Part shown: positions 37,743 through 45,481 of the stretch, in pieces | Layout: each line of letters opens with the position of its first letter | Numbering within the stretch: position 1 is the stretch's first letter | From: Aquimonas sp964586455 | Lineage (GTDB): Bacteria > Pseudomonadota > Gammaproteobacteria > Xanthomonadales > Xanthomonadaceae | Assembly: GCA_964586455.1 (NCBI GenBank) | Contig: CAZPHV010000005.1 | Span: 84,308 to 148,307 of the forward strand | Length of the DNA: 64,000 nucleotides | Direction: 5' to 3' | The notes under the pieces: generated by a model | Seen by the model: the letters and a program-made list of their open reading frames with translations, nothing else | Told to the model about the DNA's origin: nothing | The model's database searches: none | Program-made: the position numbers and the translations under genes

Positions 37743-38345
37743 TCAGCCCCACAGCCTGGCCAGCAGGTCCACCACTTCGCTGGACAGCAGGGCCGAGCCG
37801 ATGATGGTGGCCAAGCCCAGGACCCAGGCGATGACCTGCAGCAGGCCGTCGCGTTCGACCAGGGCCAATGCGTACAGCACCAGCAGCAGTCCAAACGGGT
37901 AGTTGGTCAGCGGAATCGGCAGCGCCAGCAGCACGCCGAGCAGCACCAGCTGCGCGCCGGTAAACACCGTTGCCCAAAGCTGTGTCGCCAGCCCGTTCAG
38001 GCGCGGCCGGCACAGGCGCTCGATGCGTTCGAGCAGACGTCCGAGCTTGGCGTTGAAGCCCTGCAGGCGCGCCCGAGGGATCTGCCGCTTGCGCCAGCGC
38101 TTGGGCAGCCAGGGCTGGCGCCGACCAAACAGCATCTGCGCGCCCAAGATCGAAACCAGCGGCCCGCTGATCGCACCCACGCCGAAGGGCAGAGGCAAAA
38201 ACGCGGGCATCACGGCCAGCAGCAGGGCCGCCCCGAAGGCGCGGCGACCGAACGCAGTCAGGATCGCGTCGAGGCTCGGGTCGGTCTCCGCGGCGGCAAG
38301 ATCGCGCAGGATGTGGCTGGTGCTGGGGGCGCTGGACTGGGGCAT
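37743..38345 (-). CDS. ExoD-family membrane protein
   Basis: A 200-residue protein with ILRDLAAAETDPSLDAILTAFGRRAFGAALLLAV and three or four further membrane segments, matching the ExoD family first linked to exopolysaccharide synthesis in rhizobia. The molecular role is unknown. ATG 38345 is chosen because it begins just before the conserved region; longer upstream frames are poor. It is divergent from pstS. Confidence 0.85.
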   Translation of the reverse strand: MPQSSAPSTSHILRDLAAAETDPSLDAILTAFGRRAFGAALLLAVMPAFLPLPFGVGAISGPLVSILGAQMLFGRRQPWLPKRWRKRQIPRARLQGFNAKLGRLLERIERLCRPRLNGLATQLWATVFTGAQLVLLGVLLALPIPLTNYPFGLLLVLYALALVERDGLLQVIAWVLGLATIIGSALLSSEVVDLLARLWG

Positions 38346-38702
38346 CCGTTCGGGGTCGGGGTTGTCGGGGTTCGAAAATGCGCAGAAGCGGGCGCAAGCG
38401 TCGCAGGGATTGGCAGTGTGCCGGATCGACTCAAGGCGCCGCAGCCCGGCACTTTCCGGGCGGCGCACTGTACTGCGGCTGAGGTCGGTTCCGTGCGCGA
38501 ATCGCAGCGTCCGCAGCGATTGGCCGGAGTTGAGGCCCTTGCGCCACCGCGGGCAGCCCTCCGAAGCGCGCTTCCAGCGCCCGGTTCTTCAGTCCGCTCG
38601 ATGTCCGGGCAGCGTGTCACAGCAGTGTCATTCAACTGAAATAAAGTGCTGCGATCTGGCCTCCGCCGTCTGGGCGGGGTCGCACGAATTCCCGGAGTCC
38701 CG
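38346..38702. promoter_or_regulatory. pstS promoter region with a Pho box and a hairpin
   Basis: TGTCA at 38615-38619 and TGTCA at 38626-38630 are direct repeats 11 bases apart, as in PhoB boxes. A G/C hairpin lies at 38436-38466 (GCGCCG..GCCCGG, loop CACTTT, CCGGGC..GGCGC). No gene in the 357-base gap. Confidence 0.7.
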
Positions 38703-39704
38703 ATGTGCACCCGGCGCGCTCTTGCGTGGGCTGTCCTGCTGCTGTCGCTTGCCGCCTGCGCGCCCGCGCCGGACCCGGCACTGCTGCGCATGGACGGCTC
38801 CAGCACGGTGTATCCGATTCTGGAAGCCTCGGCGGAAGACCTGCAGGAAGCACGACGCGGCGAGCTGCGGATCACGGTCGGCATTTCGGGCACCGGCGGC
38901 GGGCTCGCCCGGCTGTGCCGGGGTGAGATCGACCTTGCCGGCGCCTCGCGTCCGATCCGGCCGGCGGAAGCCGCGCGCTGCGCTCAGGCGGGCATCGAAT
39001 TCGTCGAGCTGCCGCTGGCGCTCGACGCAATCACCGTCGCGGTGCACCCGTCCAATGACTGGGTCGAATCGCTCGACATCGAGCAATTGAGAAGGATCTG
39101 GGAGCCCGCCGCCCAGGGGCAGCTTCGGAGTTGGAGCCAGATCGATCCCGCGTTTCCGGATCGCCCCCTGCATCTGTTCGGTGCCGGGGTCGATTCCGGC
39201 ACCTTCGATTACTTCACCCGCGCCGTGGTCGGCCGCAGCCGTGCCAGCCGCGGCGACTACACCGCCAGTGAGACCGACCACCTGCTGGTGACCGGAGTCG
39301 CCCACGACATCGGCGCGCTGGCGTTCTTCGGTTATGCCTACTACGCCCAGAATGCTGGCCGCGTGCGGGCCCTCGCGATTCGCCCGGAGCCCGGCGCCGA
39401 AGCCGTGCTGCCCAGCGCGCAGGGCATTCTTTCCGGCCGCTATCGACCGCTGTCGCGGCCGGTGTTCATGTACGCGAACGCGCAGCGACTGCGCGAATCC
39501 ACGCGGCTGCAGGCCTTCGTCGCGCACGCGCTGGGCCCTGCGGTGCCGGCGATGGCCGAGCTGGGCTACGTGCCCTTGCCTGAAGCCATCTATGTGCTGG
39601 CGCGACGACGCGCCGAGCGCATCCGGACCGGCAGCGTGTTCGCCGACGATGCGCTCGCCTCGGATCTGCTGCAGCGCCTGCAGGCCGACGAGGTTCAGCC
39701 ATGA
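38703..39704 (+). CDS. pstS: Phosphate ABC transporter substrate-binding lipoprotein
   Basis: A 333-residue protein with a lipoprotein signal (LSLAACAPA). The PstS fold is clear: MDGSSTVYPI at the N-terminus, GISGTGGGLARLCRGEIDLAGASRPI, FGAGVDSGTFDYF for phosphate contact. It presents phosphate to PstCAB. ATG 38703 follows GGAG. It overlaps pstC by 4 bases and is expected to be PhoB-controlled through the Pho box about 75 bases upstream. Confidence 0.95.
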   Translation: MCTRRALAWAVLLLSLAACAPAPDPALLRMDGSSTVYPILEASAEDLQEARRGELRITVGISGTGGGLARLCRGEIDLAGASRPIRPAEAARCAQAGIEFVELPLALDAITVAVHPSNDWVESLDIEQLRRIWEPAAQGQLRSWSQIDPAFPDRPLHLFGAGVDSGTFDYFTRAVVGRSRASRGDYTASETDHLLVTGVAHDIGALAFFGYAYYAQNAGRVRALAIRPEPGAEAVLPSAQGILSGRYRPLSRPVFMYANAQRLRESTRLQAFVAHALGPAVPAMAELGYVPLPEAIYVLARRRAERIRTGSVFADDALASDLLQRLQADEVQP

Positions 39705-40627
39705 GCCCCGCCGCAGACTTGCTGCGGCAGCAGCGCCTTGAGCGGCGTCGGCGTCAGCGCTGGGTTGAACGCGCGATCGAGGCGGGCCTGTGGCTGGCGG
39801 CGTCGACCGCGGTCGCGGTGACGCTGCTGATCGTGGCCGTGCTGCTGCTGGAGTCGGCACCCTTTTTCGCGCGGGTCAGCGTGGCGGACTTCCTGACCGG
39901 CACCGAATGGACGCCGCTGTTCGAGAACCCTCGCTACGGCATCTGGCCGTTGCTGGCCGGCACCCTGACCACCACGGCGGTCGCGGTGCTGGTCGGCGTT
40001 CCGCTGGGCACGGCGGTCGCGATCTATCTCAGCGAGCTGGCCAGCACGCGCGTGCGTGAGGTAGTCAAGCCGCTGCTGGAGCTGCTGGCAGGCATCCCGA
40101 CCGTGGTGTTCGGCTACCTGGCCCTGCTGCTGGTGACGCCTGTTCTACAGCAGATCATTCCGGGTCTGCCCGGCTTCAACATGCTCGCTGCCGGTCTCGT
40201 GGTCGGGTTGATGATCGTGCCCTACGTCAGCTCGCTGTCCGAAGACGCCTTGCGCGCAGTACCGATGGAACTGCGCGAGGCCAGCTTCGCGCTGGGCGCG
40301 GGTCGATTGCGCACCGCTTTGTGGGTGGTGCTGCCGGGTGCGGCTTCAGGCGTGGTGGCAGCCAGCGTGCTGGCGGTGTCACGGGCGGCGGGCGAGACCA
40401 TGGTGGTGGCGATTGCCGCCGGCCAGCAGCCACGTTTCAGCTTCGACCCCACCGAAGGTGGCGCCACCCTGACCAGCTACATCGTGCAGGTGGCACTGGG
40501 CGACCTGCCGCCGGGCTCGCTGGCCTTCCAGAGCCTGTTCGCCTGTGGGCTGGTGCTGTTCGTGATGACCTTGGGTTTCAATCTCGCCGGTCACGCCCTG
40601 CGTCGCCGCTATCGGGAACTGCGCTGA
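39701..40627 (+). CDS. pstC: Phosphate ABC transporter permease PstC
   Basis: A 308-residue permease with about six membrane segments and the ABC permease EAA loop (ELREASFALGAGRLRTALWVVLPGA). It is one of the two membrane subunits of the high-affinity phosphate importer. Start ATG 39701 overlaps the pstS stop (ATGA). Confidence 0.95.
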   Translation: MSPAADLLRQQRLERRRRQRWVERAIEAGLWLAASTAVAVTLLIVAVLLLESAPFFARVSVADFLTGTEWTPLFENPRYGIWPLLAGTLTTTAVAVLVGVPLGTAVAIYLSELASTRVREVVKPLLELLAGIPTVVFGYLALLLVTPVLQQIIPGLPGFNMLAAGLVVGLMIVPYVSSLSEDALRAVPMELREASFALGAGRLRTALWVVLPGAASGVVAASVLAVSRAAGETMVVAIAAGQQPRFSFDPTEGGATLTSYIVQVALGDLPPGSLAFQSLFACGLVLFVMTLGFNLAGHALRRRYRELR

Positions 40628-41547
40628 TGCGGCTCAAGCCCGAACAGCTGCAGCGCCTGCTGGCCCGCCATCGGCTGCGCGATCTGGTGTTCGAAGTGGT
40701 CGGGCTGCTGCTGATGCTGCTGGTCCTGACCGTGCTTGCGGGCCTGTTCCTGAGCCTGCTGCTGGATGGCTTTCCGCGCCTGTCGCTGGACTTCCTGTTG
40801 GACTACCCCTCGCGCCACGCTGAGCGCGCGGGTGTGCTGACGGCTTGGGTCGGCTCGCTGCTGTTGATGGGCGTGACCGTGTTCGCGGCCGTACCGGTCG
40901 GCGTGGCAGCGGCGGTCTATCTGGAGGAATACGCGCCGCGTTCGCGCTGGTCGAGCCTGATCGAGGTCAACCTGGCCAACCTCGCGGGCGTGCCTTCGAT
41001 CGTCTACGGCCTGCTCGCCCTGGGCCTGTTCGCGCAGCGCCTGCAGCTGGGCGAGAGCCTGCTCGCGGCCGGGCTGGCGCTGGCCCTGCTGGTGCTGCCG
41101 ATCGTGATCGTATCAGCGCGTGAGGCCCTGCGCGCAGTGCCGCTGGAAATCCGCGAGGCCGCCTACGGGCTGGGCGCGAGCCGCTGGCAGACGGTTCATC
41201 ACCACGTGCTGCCGTATTCGTCGGCCGGCATCCTCACCGGCATCATCCTCGGGCTGTCGCGCGCGATCGGCGAGACCGCGCCCTTGATCACGCTGGGGGC
41301 GCTGAGCTTCATCGCCTTCCTGCCGCCGGCGCCGGTCTCCGCCGCGCCGCCCTTCCTCAACTTCGACTGGCTGCACTCACCGTTCGCCGCGCTGCCGACC
41401 CAGATCTTCAACTGGCTGTCGCGCCCGGATGCTGCCTTCCACGCCAATGCCGCGGCGGCCGCCGTGGTCCTGATCCTGATGACGCTGGCGATGAACGCGC
41501 TGGCGATCTGGCTGCGCGTTCGCGCACGCCGCCGACTGCAGTGGTGA
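40627..41547 (+). CDS. pstA: Phosphate ABC transporter permease PstA
   Basis: A 306-residue permease; six membrane segments and EIREAAYGLGASRWQTVHHHVLPYSS as the EAA loop, then GETAPLITLGA typical of PstA. The ATG shares one base with the pstC stop (TGATG). Confidence 0.95.
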   Translation: MRLKPEQLQRLLARHRLRDLVFEVVGLLLMLLVLTVLAGLFLSLLLDGFPRLSLDFLLDYPSRHAERAGVLTAWVGSLLLMGVTVFAAVPVGVAAAVYLEEYAPRSRWSSLIEVNLANLAGVPSIVYGLLALGLFAQRLQLGESLLAAGLALALLVLPIVIVSAREALRAVPLEIREAAYGLGASRWQTVHHHVLPYSSAGILTGIILGLSRAIGETAPLITLGALSFIAFLPPAPVSAAPPFLNFDWLHSPFAALPTQIFNWLSRPDAAFHANAAAAAVVLILMTLAMNALAIWLRVRARRRLQW

Positions 41548-41552
41548 CCCGC

Positions 41553-42356
41553 ATGGATGCCCTCGACCCCCGCCTTGCACGCCTGCCGGAAGGCCGCCTC
41601 CTGAAGGCTGAAGCGCGCGGCCTCAGTTTCCATTACGGCGACTACCAGGCCTTGGCCGGCATCGACCTACCGGTGGCCGCCAACGCGGTGACCGCTCTGA
41701 TCGGCCCGTCGGGCTGCGGCAAGTCGACCCTGCTGCGCTGCTTCAACCGCATGCACGACCTGTATCCGGGCAGTCGCTATGGGGGTGAGATCCGGCTGTA
41801 CCCCGATGACGTCAACCTGCTCGATCCTTCTGTAGACCCGATCGAGACCCGGCTGCGGATCGGCATGGTCTTCCAGAAACCGAACCCGTTTCCGAAATCG
41901 GTCTTCGAGAACGTCGCCTTCGGTCTGCACGTGGCTGGCGAGCGCCGACCCCGTGCGCTGGCGGAAAAGGTCGAACAGGCGCTGCGCGACGCGGCGCTGT
42001 GGGACGAAGTGAAGGACCGCCTCGATGCCCCGGCGATGAGCCTGTCCGGCGGCCAGCAGCAGCGTCTCTGCATCGCCCGTGCGCTGGCGACCGAACCGGA
42101 AATACTGTTGTTCGACGAGCCGACGTCGGCGCTCGACCCGATGGCGACGGCCAGCATCGAAGAGTTGATGCTGGGCCTGTCGCGCAGCATCAGCGTATTG
42201 ATCGTCACCCACAACATGCAGCAGGCGGGTCGCGTGTCGAAGTACACGGCCTTCATGTACCTTGGAGCCCTGGTCGAGTTCGGTGAAACCGAACAGTTGT
42301 TCACCCGACCCACGCGCAAGGAAACCGAAAACTACATCACCGGCCGCTTCGGCTGA
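41553..42356 (+). CDS. pstB: Phosphate ABC transporter ATP-binding protein
   Basis: A 267-residue ATPase: Walker A GPSGCGKST, signature LSGGQQQRLCIARALA, Walker B ILLFDEPTSALD, and PstB-specific GMVFQKPNPFPKSVFENVAFGL. ATG 41553 is used; GTG 41544 overlaps the pstA stop (GTGA) and is an equally plausible start adding three residues. It powers phosphate uptake. Confidence 0.96.
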   Translation: MDALDPRLARLPEGRLLKAEARGLSFHYGDYQALAGIDLPVAANAVTALIGPSGCGKSTLLRCFNRMHDLYPGSRYGGEIRLYPDDVNLLDPSVDPIETRLRIGMVFQKPNPFPKSVFENVAFGLHVAGERRPRALAEKVEQALRDAALWDEVKDRLDAPAMSLSGGQQQRLCIARALATEPEILLFDEPTSALDPMATASIEELMLGLSRSISVLIVTHNMQQAGRVSKYTAFMYLGALVEFGETEQLFTRPTRKETENYITGRFG

Positions 42357-42378
42357 GCGGAATCGCAGGGAGCGCAGG

Positions 42379-43089
42379 ATGGCACTGGGCGGCGGGCATA
42401 CGCTGAAGAAGTTCGACGAAGAGCTGTCGAGCCTGCGCGATCGCGTCATTCGCATGGGTGGTGCAGTCGAGGAACAACTGCGGCTGGGCATGCGCGCGCT
42501 GGAACAGCGCGATGCGCGTCTGGCCGAGCAGGTGGTGGAAGGCGATCGTCAGATCGACCGCTACGAGCTGCGCGCCGACGAGGAGATCGCCCAGCTGATC
42601 GCCCTGCGCGCGCCATTGGGTGTGGACCTGCGCACCATTCTGACCCTGTCGAAAACGGTCAACGATCTGGAACGCATTGGCGACGAGTCCAAGAAGCTCG
42701 CCAAGATCGCGCAGCGCCTGATGGAGGCCAGCGGTGATCGGGTCGAAGTGCCGATGGTCGCCGAGATCAGCGGCATGTCGAGCATTCCGGCAGGCATGCT
42801 GCGCGGCGCGCTGGATGCGCTGGTGCGGCTGGATCTGGAGCAGGCCGAGCGCACCCGTCGCGACGACGATCGCTTGGACAGCGTGTACAAGGCCAGCGTG
42901 GGGCATCTGACTCGGCTGATGGCCGACAACCCGCAGGCGGTCGCACCCGGCGTGCAGGCGCTGTTTGCACTGAAATCGCTGGAACGCATCGGCGACCACG
43001 CCAAGAACATCGCGGGATATGTGTTCTATCTGGTCGAAGGCCGCGATGTGCGGCACCCGAAGGCGCGGCTGGCGCCGGCTGAGGTTTGA
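42379..43089 (+). CDS. phoU: Phosphate signalling protein PhoU
   Basis: A 236-residue PhoU with two three-helix bundles and the metal-binding repeats NDLERIGDESKKLAK and KSLERIGDHAKNIAGY. It restrains phosphate uptake and Pho signalling when phosphate is ample. ATG 42379, about 22 bases after pstB. No phoB/phoR genes follow; they must be elsewhere. Confidence 0.95.
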   Translation: MALGGGHTLKKFDEELSSLRDRVIRMGGAVEEQLRLGMRALEQRDARLAEQVVEGDRQIDRYELRADEEIAQLIALRAPLGVDLRTILTLSKTVNDLERIGDESKKLAKIAQRLMEASGDRVEVPMVAEISGMSSIPAGMLRGALDALVRLDLEQAERTRRDDDRLDSVYKASVGHLTRLMADNPQAVAPGVQALFALKSLERIGDHAKNIAGYVFYLVEGRDVRHPKARLAPAEV

Positions 43090-43143
43090 GCGCTGCGGTT
43101 CGAGTTCGGCCCGCGACGCGCTGAATCACTCAAAGCGTCGCGA

Positions 43144-43306
43144 CTAGGCGCCTGTCGGGCTTTGGGGGGCGAGGCGATTGTCGACTGCGAGAGGACAGTT
43201 TTTCGACGATTCGCAGGCCGAGTGGGCTCTCGGCCAAGAACCGGCGGATAGTGGACCGCGCAGACGGATTTGCAGCCCGGCCATCCAAAGTCCGACAGGC
43301 TCCTAG
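43144..43306. mobile_element. MITE-like element with 22-bp terminal inverted repeats
   Basis: The left end (43144-43165) contains CTAGGCGCCTGTCGG then GCTTTGG; the right end (43285-43306) is its inverse, CCAAAGTCCGACAGGCTCCTAG, with two mismatches over 22 bases. The 163-base element has no coding capacity. It lies in a 414-base gap (43090-43503) otherwise empty of genes. No target-site duplication is obvious. Confidence 0.65.
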
Positions 43307-43503
43307 CGTTGATCCGGCTGCAAGGGCTTCGCTTGTCGCGCGCCAGCGCCGGGGCTGAATCGCATTTGCCTGTGACGCGCCGACCATTCGGCCCGGCGCG
43401 TCAGAGGTGTTCTTGAAGTCTCAGCCGTCCGCGTCCACCGCTCGGACAGCGCGCACGCGGAAGCGGATGCAGCGGTAGGCCGCGCGTCGCGCAGCGGCTC
43501 AGC

Positions 43504-43911
43504 TCAGAACAAATCGCCACCTGCCGACAAGGCGCGTTCGATCCGGTCGCCGAGGCCGCCGATTTCGAGGATCAAGCGATCGATCTCGGCCGCGGTGAGT
43601 CCCTGCAGCGGGCGGTTTTCACACAGCTGCAGATAGGTCAGGCCGTCGAGTTCCGACACCGCCAGATAGCCGACCCGCTGCTCCCAGTTGAAGGCCAGCG
43701 CACGCTTGGGATCGAGCCCGGTGGTTGGGGCAAGCGCGGTGCTGACGCGCAGGAACTTGCGGCCATCCTCGTCTTCGAGTTCGGACAGAAACAGACCCTG
43801 ATGGCGAGCGCCATTGTTCAGAGTCAGCTCGATCCCGATCAGGTAGGGCTCGCTGCGGGTGACGGTGTAGTTCGGCGCGACGTGGGCGCGTACCTGTTCG
43901 AAGTTCTGCAT
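43504..43911 (-). CDS. YbjN-like small protein of unknown function
   Basis: A 135-residue soluble protein. Its alternating strands and the ending of helices resemble the secretion-chaperone-like YbjN fold (YLIGIELTLNNGARHQGLFLSELEDEDG, then RVSTALAPTTGLDPKRALAFNWE), but similarity is weak and it may be an unrelated family. No signal peptide. It is divergent from the alkyltransferase-like gene. Confidence 0.65.
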   Translation of the reverse strand: MQNFEQVRAHVAPNYTVTRSEPYLIGIELTLNNGARHQGLFLSELEDEDGRKFLRVSTALAPTTGLDPKRALAFNWEQRVGYLAVSELDGLTYLQLCENRPLQGLTAAEIDRLILEIGGLGDRIERALSAGGDLF

Positions 43912-43990
43912 GGTGATGACGGAAGCCTGAAGAGCGAGCCCCGTATGCTACCAGCCCCGTTGCCGACTCCGGACCTGTGCCAGCGTGGCC

Positions 43991-44368
43991 ATGCCCATTG
44001 AACCCGAGCCCGAGACGCAAGCCGCTGTCTCCGCTGCGCGCAGCCGGGCGATCATCGCGGTCGTGCGGGCGATACCGCCAGGGGAGGTGCGTTCCTATGC
44101 CGAAGTGGCGCGCGCGGCCGGCTGGCCGCGACACGCTCGACTGGTCGCGCGGGTGTTGTCCGAAACCACGCAGGCGCGACTGCCCTGGCATCGGGTGCTG
44201 CGTGCGGATGGGTGCATCGCGTTCCCCACGGGTTCGCCCGCCTGGTGCGAGCAAGCCGAGCGTCTGCGGGCCGAGGGCGTGGAGCTGACGGATGGGCGGG
44301 TGCGTCGTGTGCGCAAGCCGCACGCGCCCGACCGCACGCTGGATGCCGAACTTTGGAGAGTCGACTAA
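43991..44368 (+). CDS. Alkyltransferase-like (ATL) DNA-binding protein
   Basis: A 125-residue protein with the C-terminal fold of O6-alkylguanine-DNA methyltransferases (VRAIPPGEVRSYAEVARAAGWP, LPWHRVLRADG). The catalytic Cys of PCHR is replaced by Trp (PWHR), as in ATL proteins, which bind O6-alkylguanine without repairing it and pass it to nucleotide excision repair. ATG 43991; GTG 43985 would add two residues. Confidence 0.9.
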   Translation: MPIEPEPETQAAVSAARSRAIIAVVRAIPPGEVRSYAEVARAAGWPRHARLVARVLSETTQARLPWHRVLRADGCIAFPTGSPAWCEQAERLRAEGVELTDGRVRRVRKPHAPDRTLDAELWRVD

Positions 44369-44400
44369 ACGATGATCGACCTCGCTCAGGTCGACCTCGC

Positions 44401-45321
44401 TCAGGTCGACGTCGTGCCCGGCGGCGTCAGCAGCGCAGGCGGCAGCTGCGCAAGCACCTCGGCCACCTTGTGCAGGAATTCGCCGTTCGCGGAAGACTTG
44501 CGCCAGGCCAGGGCGATCTGCCGGCTCGGGCGTGAGTCGGTAAAGCTCAGCAGTTTCAGGGTTTCCGAACGTGGCACCGGAGGCTGCACGGCGAGCAGGG
44601 GCAGCAGGGTTACGCCAACCCCGGCCGACACCATCTGCCTCAGCGTCTCCAGGCTGGTCGCGCGGAAGCCATCTTTCTCACTTGCGCCCGCGAGATGGCA
44701 CACATCGAGGGCCTGATCGCGCAGGCAGTGGCCTTCGTCCAGCAACAGCAGTCGCTCATCGGCGATGTCGTCCAGACTCAGCCGCGTGGAGCCTGCGAGG
44801 GCATGGTCGATCGGTACCGCCAGCACGAAGGGTTCCTCGAACAGCAGTTCGGTGTGCAGCTGGTCCTCGTGCAGCGGCAGGGCCAGCACCGCTGCATCAA
44901 TCCGGCCCGCATGCAGTTGCTGCAGCAGCAGTTCGGTTTTCTCCTCGGTGAGCAGCAGCTCCATGCGCGGAAAGCGTTCGCGCAGGCGCGGCACCACGTG
45001 GGGCAGCAGGTAGGGGCCTAGGGTCGGGAACACACCGAGCTTCAGGCTGCCGGCTTCGGGGTCGAGGCTGCGGCGGGCGATCGCGCGGATCTGCTCGATC
45101 TCGTTCAACACCACCCGCGCGCGCTGCGCGATTTCGGCGCCTGCCTCGGTCAGCATGACCTTGCGTGGAGCGCGTTCGACCAGGGTCACGCCGAGCTCCT
45201 CCTCGATCTTCTTGATCTGGGTCGACAGGGTCGGCTGGCTGACGAAGCAGGCCTCGGCCGCTCGGCCGAAGTGCCTCAGTTCGGCCAGAGCCACCAGATA
45301 GCGCAGGTCGCGGAGATTCAT
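44401..45321 (-). CDS. oxyR: Hydrogen peroxide-sensing LysR regulator OxyR
   Basis: A 306-residue LysR-type regulator. The N-terminal helix-turn-helix (MNLRDLRYLVALAELRHFGRAA, SQPTLSTQIKKIEEEL) and effector domain match OxyR. Cys199 and Cys208 in EGHCLRDQALDVC align by position with the redox pair of E. coli OxyR, so this one should be able to form the activating disulfide. It has a 13-base palindrome upstream. No katG or ahp genes are in the window. Confidence 0.95.
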   Translation of the reverse strand: MNLRDLRYLVALAELRHFGRAAEACFVSQPTLSTQIKKIEEELGVTLVERAPRKVMLTEAGAEIAQRARVVLNEIEQIRAIARRSLDPEAGSLKLGVFPTLGPYLLPHVVPRLRERFPRMELLLTEEKTELLLQQLHAGRIDAAVLALPLHEDQLHTELLFEEPFVLAVPIDHALAGSTRLSLDDIADERLLLLDEGHCLRDQALDVCHLAGASEKDGFRATSLETLRQMVSAGVGVTLLPLLAVQPPVPRSETLKLLSFTDSRPSRQIALAWRKSSANGEFLHKVAEVLAQLPPALLTPPGTTST

Positions 45322-45371
45322 GGAATGCCTTGGGCTGGAGTGGCGCAGTCGGTCGATAGTAACAGGCGATG

Positions 45372-45384
45372 GATAACTGTTATC
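45372..45384. promoter_or_regulatory. Palindrome upstream of oxyR
   Basis: GATAACTGTTATC, a perfect 13-base inverted repeat 51 bases before the oxyR start. It could be part of an OxyR autoregulatory site (ATAG-type half-sites), though only a partial match to the known consensus is visible. Confidence 0.5.
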
Positions 45385-45431
45385 AGATCACCGTTCTGAA
45401 TCGCTGGCTGTCCGATTCGGAGGCCAGAAAT

Positions 45432-45462
45432 GGCAGGGCCCGCCAATAGAGCGGGCCCTGCC
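45432..45462 (-). terminator. Terminator of the exported hydrolase gene
   Basis: GGCAGGGCCCGC, loop of seven, GCGGGCCCTGCC: a 12-bp perfect stem 20 bases after the stop at 45482, followed by ATTTCT on the minus strand. Confidence 0.8.
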
Positions 45463-45481
45463 AAGGCATCGATGTCAGCGA

